From assembly GCF_035946055.1 (NCBI RefSeq), contig NZ_CP108364.1, forward strand, positions 5,952,001-6,016,000: 64,000 nt of DNA, read 5' to 3'. Below the pieces are notes generated by a model. It made no database searches. It worked only from the letters and a program-made list of their open reading frames with translations, and was not told the DNA's origin. Shown here piece after piece: positions 58,132-64,000 of the stretch (position 1 is its first letter; the number at the start of each line of letters is the position of its first letter). This DNA comes from Streptomyces sp. NBC_01341. GTDB lineage: Bacteria; Actinomycetota; Actinomycetes; Streptomycetales; Streptomycetaceae. Made by a program: the position numbers and the translations under genes.

Positions 58132-58159
58132 GTTCGGCGCCGAGCGCCCGGCGGATTGG
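58132..58159 (-). promoter_or_regulatory. SigK-like ECF promoter of the oxidoreductase gene
   Basis: Read on the minus strand: CCAATCC (58159-58153), 16 bases, then CGAAC (58136-58132), ending 7 bases from GTG 58124. The same pattern occurs on the opposite strand at 58194-58221, and it resembles the mycobacterial SigK type (CCATCC/CCGAAT). The transcript would be leaderless. Confidence 0.6.
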
Positions 58160-58193
58160 TCGTTCACCCGATCGAAGGAAGTCCGATCATCGG

Positions 58194-58221
58194 CCAATCC
58201 GCGGCGCCCGCTGCCTCGAAT
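58194..58221 (+). promoter_or_regulatory. SigK-like ECF promoter of the FAD oxidoreductase operon
   Basis: CCAATCC (58194-58200), 16 bases, then CGAAT (58217-58221). It lies about 60 bases upstream of ATG 58283 and mirrors the minus-strand promoter, so both transcription units probably answer to the same ECF sigma factor. Confidence 0.6.
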
Positions 58222-58282
58222 GACCTCTGAGGGGCACTCCAGCAGGGCTCCGGCCAGCCATGCGACACCGGAAGGAACCCGA

Positions 58283-59554
58283 ATGACAGGGGAGCGGCGG
58301 CGAACAGCCGTAGTGGGCAGCGGGGTGGCGGGACTCACCGCCGCGCACATCCTGGGGAAGGCCCACGACGTGACACTCGTCGAGGCGGACGACCGCGTCG
58401 GCGGCCACGCGCACACCCATGACCTGACCTCGTCGGACGGCCGGACGCACCGCGTCGACTCGGGGTTCATCGTGCACAACCGGAGGACGTACCCGAACCT
58501 CCTCCGGCTCTTCGACGAACTCCGGGTGTCCACCCAGGAGTCGGAGATGAGCATGTCCGTGCGCTGCGAGGGGTGCGGACTGGAGTACGCGGGGGCCCGG
58601 GGCGCCGCCGGGCTCCTCGCCCGGCCGGGATCCCTGTTCCGGGGCCCCTACCTGCGGATGCTCACCGAGGTGCCGCGATTCCACCGGGCAGCCCGGGCGT
58701 TGCTCGCCATGCCCGACGGCACCGGGGTCATGACGCTCGGGGAGTTCGCCGCGCGCGGCCGGTTCTCCCCGTACTTCTGCGCGCACTTCCTCACCCCCAT
58801 GGTCTCCGCGGTCTGGTCCTGCGACCCGGTGACCGCGATGAGTTACCCGGCCCGATACCTCTTCCGGTTCCTGGAGCACCACGGGATGCTCTCGATCGGG
58901 GACTCGCCGGTCTGGCGGACCGTCACGGGCGGATCGCGCGAATACGTCGACCGCATCGCCAAGCAGGTGCACTCCGTACGGACGGCCACCCCGGTCAGGG
59001 CGATCCGCCGGCACAGCGACGGCGTCGAGATCGTCACCGAGGACGGCACCACCGAGGACTACGACGCGGTGGTCGTCGCCACACACCCCGACCAGGCGCT
59101 CCGGCTCCTCGCCGACCCCACCGACGAGGAGCGGGAGACCCTCGGCGCGTTCCGCTACTCGCACAACCCCACCCTGCTGCACACCGACACCACGCTGCTC
59201 CCGCGCAGCAAGGGGGCGGCGGCCTCGTGGAACTACCTGATGCCCTCCTGCGCCGCCGACGCCGACCGGGTCACCGTCAGCTACGACATGAACCGCCTCC
59301 AGCACCTCGACGCGCCCGAGCGGTTCGTCGTCACCCTGAACGGCGCCGACCGGGTCGACCCGGACCTCGTACGGGCCCGCATGGTGTACGAACACCCCGT
59401 CTTCACCCCGGAGTCCGTCGCCGCCCAGGCCCGGCTGCCCGCGCTCTCGGGCCCCGTCACCGCCTACGCGGGGGCCTACCACGGCTGGGGTTTCCACGAG
59501 GACGGCTGCCGTTCCGGGGCCGAGGCCGCCGCCGCACTGGGGGTGGCCTGGTGA
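58283..59554 (+). CDS. FAD-dependent oxidoreductase (Rv0449c-like)
   Basis: A 423-residue flavin amine-oxidase-type protein. The FAD Rossmann motif is AVVGSGVAGLTAAHIL and the second motif is EADDRVGGHAHTHDL, typical of the Rv0449c/R. sphaeroides RSP-family oxidoreductases found beside DUF1365 and cyclopropane-synthase-like genes. DSGFIVHNRRTYPNLLRL and SWNYLMPSCAADADRVTVSYDMN are further family blocks. A late FAD block AYAGAYHGWGFHEDGCRSG closes it. It probably oxidises or reduces a modified acyl chain. The start is ATG 58283 with GGAAGGAA upstream. It overlaps the next gene by GTGA. Confidence 0.9.
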   Translation: MTGERRRTAVVGSGVAGLTAAHILGKAHDVTLVEADDRVGGHAHTHDLTSSDGRTHRVDSGFIVHNRRTYPNLLRLFDELRVSTQESEMSMSVRCEGCGLEYAGARGAAGLLARPGSLFRGPYLRMLTEVPRFHRAARALLAMPDGTGVMTLGEFAARGRFSPYFCAHFLTPMVSAVWSCDPVTAMSYPARYLFRFLEHHGMLSIGDSPVWRTVTGGSREYVDRIAKQVHSVRTATPVRAIRRHSDGVEIVTEDGTTEDYDAVVVATHPDQALRLLADPTDEERETLGAFRYSHNPTLLHTDTTLLPRSKGAAASWNYLMPSCAADADRVTVSYDMNRLQHLDAPERFVVTLNGADRVDPDLVRARMVYEHPVFTPESVAAQARLPALSGPVTAYAGAYHGWGFHEDGCRSGAEAAAALGVAW

Positions 59555-60276
59555 GCGGCGCCCTCTATCCCTGCACCATCACCCACGTACGGACCGCACC
59601 CCGCAGGTACGCCCTGCGGCACCGCACCTACCTGTGGCTCATCGACCCGGACCGTCCGCCGAGGCTGCCGGCGGTCCTGCGCCCGCTGGCCCGGTTCGAC
59701 GCACGCGACCACTTCGGCGGCACGGCGCCCACCGTCCGGGCCGGACTCGAACGCTTCCTCACGGCCCGCGGTGTCGACCTCGCCGACGGTGCGGTCACCA
59801 TGCTCACCCAGGCCCGGGTGTTCGGCCACGTCTTCAACCCCCTGACCGTCTACTGGTGCCACCGCCCCGACGGCAGTCCGCTCTGCGTGGTCGCCGAGGT
59901 CCACAACACCTATGGCGAACGCCACTGCTACCTGCTGCGCCCGGACGCCGAGGACCGGGCGGTGACCGGCAAGGACTTCTACGTGTCCCCGTTCTTCCCG
60001 GTGGACGGCGACTACCGCATGCGGCTGCCCGAGCCGGACCGGCGACTCGACCTGACGGTCCACCTGGAGCGTGAGCAAGCCCGCCCGTTCACCGCGACCG
60101 TGCGCGGCACCCGGCGCCCCGGGACGCCCGGCCAGCTGCTCCGGCTGTTCCTTCGCCACCCCTTCTCCACCGTGGTCGTATCCGCCGCCATCCGCCTGCA
60201 CGGTGTCCGGCTGTTCCTGCGCCGGCTGCCCGTGCAGCCTCGTCCCCGTCATCGCACCCAGGAAGGCATGCAGTGA
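59551..60276 (+). CDS. DUF1365 family protein (Rv0448c-like)
   Basis: A 241-residue protein of DUF1365. It begins SGALYPCTITHVRTAPRRYALRHR and shows the family blocks YLWLIDPDRPP, RVFGHVFNPLTVYWCHRPDG, VAEVHNTYGERHCYLL and KDFYVSPFFPVDGDYRM. The family always occurs beside cyclopropane-fatty-acid-synthase-like methyltransferases, as here, so a role in making a modified fatty acid is likely, but the reaction is not known. The GTG start at 59551 forms a GTGA overlap with the upstream stop; the same arrangement leads to the next gene. Confidence 0.88.
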   Translation: MSGALYPCTITHVRTAPRRYALRHRTYLWLIDPDRPPRLPAVLRPLARFDARDHFGGTAPTVRAGLERFLTARGVDLADGAVTMLTQARVFGHVFNPLTVYWCHRPDGSPLCVVAEVHNTYGERHCYLLRPDAEDRAVTGKDFYVSPFFPVDGDYRMRLPEPDRRLDLTVHLEREQARPFTATVRGTRRPGTPGQLLRLFLRHPFSTVVVSAAIRLHGVRLFLRRLPVQPRPRHRTQEGMQ

Positions 60277-61589
60277 AGGTGCCCACCTCTCCCAACCCGC
60301 CCGCCGCTCCCGCCCGCAGCGGCACCATTCCGGCCCAGAGCCGGTCCGCCACGATCCCCTTCGCGGGCGTGGACGCGAACCGATGGCCGGACGTCGCCGC
60401 CCAGCCGGCGGCCTCCGGGATCAGGACCGCCGTGGCCGAACGGCTCGTACGGCGTGCTCTCTCCCGGCTCCCGCTGCGTGCCCGGCTCGCCGGCCGCGAC
60501 AGCGTCGGACTCGGCGGGCCGCTCATGGAGATCCGACGGCCAGACGCCTTCTTCCGGCGGATCGGCGCGGGCGGGCTCATCGGCTTCGGCGAGTCGTACA
60601 TGGCCGGTGAATGGGACTCGCCGGATCTCGTCGGCGTCCTGACCGTCCTCGCCGGGCACGCGGCCGACCTGGTGCCCGCGCCACTGCAGAAGCTGCGGAA
60701 ACTGTGGGCCCTGCGGCAGCCCGCCGCGCAGGCCAACACCCCCGAGGGTTCGCGCGACAACATCAGCCACCACTACGACCTGTCGAACGACCTCTTCGCC
60801 CTCTTCCTCGACGACACGCTGACGTACTCCTCCGCCGTCTTCCGGGGGTTCCCGGCCGAACACGACCTGCTGCCCGCCGCCCAGCACCGCAAGATCGACC
60901 GGCTGCTCGACTTGGCCGGCGTGGGCGAGGGCACCGAGCTGCTGGAGATCGGCACCGGCTGGGGCGAACTCGCCCTCCGGGCCGCCGCGCGCGGAGCCCG
61001 CGTCACGACCCTGACGCTCTCCCGGGAACAGCAGGCGCTGGCCCGGGGCCGCATCCGCGAGGCCGGCCACGAGGACCGGATCGACGTGCGACTCTGCGAC
61101 TACCGTGACGTCACCGGCACTTACGACGCGGTCGTCAGCGTCGAGATGATCGAGGCCGTCGGCGAGGAGTTCTGGCCGGTGTACTTCAGGACGCTGGAGC
61201 GCTGCCTCGCCCCCGGCGGCCGGATCGCGCTCCAGGCCATCACCATGCCGGACGACCGGATGCTCGCCAGCCGCAGCACCTACACCTGGATCCAGAAGTA
61301 CATCTTCCCCGGCGGCCTGCTCCCCTCCACCGAGGCCGTCGAGCGCGTCACCACCGCGCACACCGGCCTGCGGACGCGGCAGCGCAGCACCTACGGCATG
61401 CACTACGCCGAGACCCTGAGGCTCTGGCGGGAACGCTTCGAGGAGCGGGCCGCCCAGGTGGACGCGCTCGGCTTCGACGCGACCTTCCGCCGTATGTGGA
61501 CCTTCTACCTCGCCTACTCGGAAGCCGGCTTCCGGTCCGGCTACCTCGATGTGCAGCAGATTCTCCTGACCCGTGAGGACACCGCGTGA
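60273..61589 (+). CDS. Cyclopropane-fatty-acid-synthase-family methyltransferase 1
   Basis: A 438-residue SAM-dependent methyltransferase acting on phospholipid acyl chains. The core opens SRDNISHHYDLSNDLFALFLD, with the SAM motif LLEIGTGWGELAL, LSREQQALARGRI and VSVEMIEAVGEEFWPVYF following. SRSTYTWIQKYIFPGG and a Tyr-rich C-terminus (FYLAYSEAGFRSGYLDVQQ) complete the CfaS family set. An N-terminal ~120 residues form the usual lipid-facing domain. It is a CfaS/UfaA1-type enzyme and would methylate or cyclopropanate unsaturated chains. The GTG start overlaps the DUF1365 stop (GTGA). Confidence 0.9.
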   Translation: MKVPTSPNPPAAPARSGTIPAQSRSATIPFAGVDANRWPDVAAQPAASGIRTAVAERLVRRALSRLPLRARLAGRDSVGLGGPLMEIRRPDAFFRRIGAGGLIGFGESYMAGEWDSPDLVGVLTVLAGHAADLVPAPLQKLRKLWALRQPAAQANTPEGSRDNISHHYDLSNDLFALFLDDTLTYSSAVFRGFPAEHDLLPAAQHRKIDRLLDLAGVGEGTELLEIGTGWGELALRAAARGARVTTLTLSREQQALARGRIREAGHEDRIDVRLCDYRDVTGTYDAVVSVEMIEAVGEEFWPVYFRTLERCLAPGGRIALQAITMPDDRMLASRSTYTWIQKYIFPGGLLPSTEAVERVTTAHTGLRTRQRSTYGMHYAETLRLWRERFEERAAQVDALGFDATFRRMWTFYLAYSEAGFRSGYLDVQQILLTREDTA

Positions 61590-62977
61590 ACACCTTTACC
61601 GAGACCCCCGGGACCGGAGCGGCGCAGCGGATCGCCCCGGTCATCGAGCAGTTCCTCGGCGGCCCGCCACCGGTCAGGATCAGGATGTGGGACGGCAGCG
61701 AGACCGGTCCCGAAGGTGCCCCCACGGTGCACGTCCGCTCGCGGCGCGCACTGCGCCGGCTGCTCTGGCAGCCGGGCGAACTCGGCCTCGCCGAGGCCTA
61801 CATCACCGGTGACATCGACATCGCCGACAACCTCGCGGACGGGCTGCGCGCCATGCGCCGCGCGGCGCGGCAGCAGGGCCTGGAGCTGCCCCGCCCCGGC
61901 ATCGCCGACCGCCTCCGGGCGGCCGGGACCGCGCTGCGGCTCGGCGCGGTCGGCCCCCGCCCGCCCGTCCCGGCGGCCAGGGCGGGGCTCAGTGGCGCGC
62001 TGCACAGCAAGGCCCGCGACCGCGCGGCCATCAGCCACCACTACGACCTGTCGAACGCCTTCTACTCCTTGCTGCTGGACGAGACGATGGCGTACTCCTG
62101 CGGCTACTGGACCGGCAGCGGGCCGGACTACGGCCCGGCCGACGCCCAGCGCGACAAGCTGGAGCTGATCTGCCGCAAGCTCGGGCTGCGGCCCGGCGCG
62201 CGCCTCCTCGACATCGGCTGCGGATGGGGATCCCTGACACTTCACGCGGCCACCCGGCACGGGGTCCGCGTCACCGCGGTCACCCTGGCCAGGGAGCAGG
62301 CCGCGTACGTGCGCGGACAGGTGGTGGAACGCGGCCTGGAGGACCTCGTCGAGGTGCACTGCTGCGACTACCGCGACGTCGCCGGCCTGCCGGACTTCCG
62401 GGGCGGGTACGACGCCGTGTCCACCGTCGAGATGGGAGAGCACGTCGGGGACGCCGAGTACCCGGCCTTCACCGCGCTGCTCCACTCGGTCCTCCGTCCG
62501 CAGGGACGCGCGCTGGTCCAGCAGATGTCCCGCGGCTCCACCGCGCCCGGCGGAGGAGCCTTCATCGAGTCGTACATCGCGCCGGACATGCACATGCGCC
62601 CCCTCGGTGAGACGGTCGGACTCCTCGAAGGGGCGGGACTGGAGGTCCGTGACGTGGAGTCGATGCGCGAGCACTACGTCCTGACCGTCGAAGCCTGGCA
62701 CCGCACCCTGGAGGAACGCTGGCCCGAGTTCGTGGCGCTCGTCGGCGAGGAGACCGCCCGGGTATGGCGGCTCTACCTGGTGGGCGGCGCCCTGGCCTTC
62801 GAGGAACGGCGTATGGGCGTCGACCAGATCCTGTCCGTGCGGCCCGACGCGGAGGGGGTGGCGAACACGCCGGCCACCCGCCACGGCTGGTACGCCGGGC
62901 TCGGAGCGGCGGAGCACAGTGGTGCTGTCCCGGCCGAACCGGTCGTCGCCGGGCCGCGCACCGGCTCCGGCCGGTGA
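61586..62977 (+). CDS. Cyclopropane-fatty-acid-synthase-family methyltransferase 2 (UfaA1-like)
   Basis: A 463-residue second CfaS-family enzyme. It shares DRAAISHHYDLSNAFYSLLLD and the SAM motif LLDIGCGWGSLTL, followed by VTLAREQAAYVRGQ, VSTVEMGEHVGDAEYPAF and GGGAFIESYIAPDMHMRPLG. The substitution of SRSTYTWIQKY by ESYIAPDMHM and MGEH for MIEAVGE differs from the first copy, so the two tandem enzymes are diverged, not recent duplicates. In M. tuberculosis the single UfaA1 (Rv0447c) occupies this place. The GTG start at 61586 overlaps the preceding stop (GTGA). Confidence 0.9.
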   Translation: MNTFTETPGTGAAQRIAPVIEQFLGGPPPVRIRMWDGSETGPEGAPTVHVRSRRALRRLLWQPGELGLAEAYITGDIDIADNLADGLRAMRRAARQQGLELPRPGIADRLRAAGTALRLGAVGPRPPVPAARAGLSGALHSKARDRAAISHHYDLSNAFYSLLLDETMAYSCGYWTGSGPDYGPADAQRDKLELICRKLGLRPGARLLDIGCGWGSLTLHAATRHGVRVTAVTLAREQAAYVRGQVVERGLEDLVEVHCCDYRDVAGLPDFRGGYDAVSTVEMGEHVGDAEYPAFTALLHSVLRPQGRALVQQMSRGSTAPGGGAFIESYIAPDMHMRPLGETVGLLEGAGLEVRDVESMREHYVLTVEAWHRTLEERWPEFVALVGEETARVWRLYLVGGALAFEERRMGVDQILSVRPDAEGVANTPATRHGWYAGLGAAEHSGAVPAEPVVAGPRTGSGR

Positions 62978-63786
62978 ACGGCTTCGCCTGGCCGGCCTTC
63001 GCCACGAACCTGGGGGCGGCGGCGGGCGCCGCCCTCGCCGTCATGCTCGTGACGTTCCTGATCGCCCTGCGAAAGCGCCTGCACCGGATCGTCGACGTGG
63101 CGTGGGGCCTCGGCTTCGCGGCCGTCGCCCTCGTCTCGTACGCCGTATCGGCCGACGAGGGGGACCAGGGACGCCGACTCCTCGTCACCGTGCTCACCGT
63201 CGTCTGGGGTGTGCGGCTGGCCGTGCACATCGGCCGGCGCGGCCGCGGCCACGGTGAGGACCCGCGCTACGCGGCCATGCTGGCCAAGGCACCGGGCCAC
63301 CCCGACCTGTACGCCCTGCGCAAGGTGTACCTGCTCCAGGGCGCGCTCGTCTGGCTCATCTCCCTGCCGGTGCAGGCCGGGTACTACCTGGCCGGGACGC
63401 TGGACGGATGGGCCTGGGCCGGCGCGGCGCTGTGGGCTCTGGGGCTGGGATTCGAGGCGGTGGGCGACGCCCAGCTGGCCCGGTTCAAGCGCGATCCCGC
63501 GAACAAGGGCCGGATCATGGACCGGGGACTGTGGTCCTGGACCCGTCACCCGAACTACTTCGGCGACTTCTGCGTGTGGTGGGGGCTCTTCCTCGTCGTC
63601 TGCGCAGACCCGGCAGTGGCGGCCACCACACTCGTCTCGCCCGTCGTGATGAGCCTGCTGCTCACGAAGGGCAGCGGCAAGGCCCTGCTGGAGCGTCACA
63701 TGGAAGGGCGGCCCGGATACGCGGAGTACGTCGCCCGCACCAGCGGCTTCTTCCCCCTTCCGCCCGGCACGCCCCGCCGGGGCTGA
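62974..63786 (+). CDS. DUF1295 / steroid 5-alpha-reductase-like membrane protein (Rv0446c-like)
   Basis: A 270-residue membrane protein with about six to seven helices. It belongs to DUF1295, a relative of steroid 5-alpha-reductases and isoprenylcysteine methyltransferases. The signature FKRDPANKGRIMDRGLWSWTRHPNYFGDFCVWWG is clear; it is cut here for length as FKRDPANKGRIMDRGLW then SWTRHPNYFGDF. It ends with TSGFFPLPPG. A reductase acting on the modified acyl product is a reasonable guess. The GTG start overlaps the preceding stop (GTGA). It is last in the five-gene unit, ahead of a strong terminator. Confidence 0.9.
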   Translation: MNGFAWPAFATNLGAAAGAALAVMLVTFLIALRKRLHRIVDVAWGLGFAAVALVSYAVSADEGDQGRRLLVTVLTVVWGVRLAVHIGRRGRGHGEDPRYAAMLAKAPGHPDLYALRKVYLLQGALVWLISLPVQAGYYLAGTLDGWAWAGAALWALGLGFEAVGDAQLARFKRDPANKGRIMDRGLWSWTRHPNYFGDFCVWWGLFLVVCADPAVAATTLVSPVVMSLLLTKGSGKALLERHMEGRPGYAEYVARTSGFFPLPPGTPRRG

Positions 63787-63808
63787 GCGGCAGGACAGCC
63801 GGACAGGC

Positions 63809-63842
63809 GTGTGCCCCCGGCCGACACCGGCCGGGGGCACAC
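63809..63842. terminator. Bidirectional terminator at end of five-gene unit
   Basis: A 15-bp inverted repeat (arms 63809-63823 and 63828-63842, loop ACAC) lies between the convergent DUF1295 and putative rskA genes. Confidence 0.9.
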
Positions 63843-63880
63843 CCTTCGTGGTCTGTGCTTCGTGGTCCGCGCGGGACCCG

Positions 63881-64000
63881 TCAGGCGCTGCGGAACTCCA
63901 TCAGGGCCACCGGCTGCGAGGTCGGCTCCTGCGAACCGCCCGCGGGCTCGACGGTGATACCCATGCCGGAGGCCTGGTCCACGGGGCCCTCCAGCAGCAC
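63881..64000 (-). CDS. rskA: Putative anti-sigma-K factor RskA, C-terminal fragment
   Basis: Only the last 39 codons lie in the window. The frame reads VLLEGPVDQASGMGITVEPA, then GGSQEPTSQPVALMEFRSA and stop. This is the closing part of the extracytoplasmic RskA domain, where GITVEPAGGS-x-PT is the characteristic end. RskA is a membrane protein that holds the ECF sigma factor SigK until regulated proteolysis releases it. In mycobacteria rskA and sigK lie next to the same DUF1295, UfaA1, DUF1365 and FAD-oxidoreductase genes found upstream here. The identification is from a short segment but supported by context. sigK should lie further right, on this strand. Confidence 0.75.
   Translation of the reverse strand: MLLEGPVDQASGMGITVEPAGGSQEPTSQPVALMEFRSA

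Overview
This window is chromosomal DNA from a Streptomyces or a very close relative. It is about 70% GC with strong third-position GC bias and many GTG starts. It carries lineage-specific genes: the chaplins ChpH and ChpC, the segregation modulator ParJ, a GylR-type glycerol operon, mycothiol genes, and the complete Pup-proteasome system. As far as I can recall, the gene order from the chaplins to the HelY-like helicase follows the S. coelicolor region around SCO1631-SCO1676. That comparison is from memory and was not computed.

Layout. 1-2335: the end of a mycothiol-dependent formaldehyde dehydrogenase gene, a metallo-beta-lactamase-fold partner, a pseudouridine synthase and tRNA-Leu(GAG). 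2518-6090: an M20 peptidase, the chpH-chpC pair and two small conserved genes. 6210-11767: a RecD2-like protein that appears to have lost its ATPase motifs, an aldo/keto reductase, an F420-type oxidoreductase and a ferritin-like protein. 11782-16488: a CorA-type transporter, then a conserved phosphatase/DUF3090/kinase-fold trio leading to mshC. 16597-18600: parJ beside a deletion scar holding two broken genes. 18601-23610: glpD, glpK, glpF and gylR. 23849-30194: metH, a HAD phosphatase and an orphan peptide-binding lipoprotein. 30267-34973: an orphan response regulator with a RecB-like Fe-S nuclease, a site-2 protease, trmI and a secreted protein.

34978-54587 is the protein-turnover and export block: ferredoxin, arc (mpa), dop, pup, prcB and prcA, then a LacI/MFS pair, then pafA, two FKBP isomerases, pafB, pafC, two small proteins, tatA, tatC, a diacylglycerol-kinase-type lipid kinase and a HelY-like helicase. 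Pup is encoded with C-terminal Glu, so it should not need deamidation by Dop. A decayed endonuclease VII-fold gene lies between pup and prcB and runs into prcB.

54683-64000 looks like a SigK-type regulon. It holds a fasciclin lipoprotein, a molybdopterin oxidoreductase and, divergently, five genes joined by four GTGA overlaps (FAD oxidoreductase, DUF1365, two cyclopropane-synthase-family methyltransferases, DUF1295). The window ends in the C-terminus of what looks like the anti-sigma factor RskA. The divergent intergenic region carries the same ECF-like promoter pattern on both strands (CCAATCC, 16 nt, CGAAT or CGAAC). This mirrors the M. tuberculosis sigK locus content (Rv0444c-Rv0449c plus mpt70/mpt83) and is the most interesting candidate system here. 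An ADP-ribosylglycohydrolase pseudogene sits at its edge. No CRISPR array, insertion sequence, prophage or integrase gene was seen.
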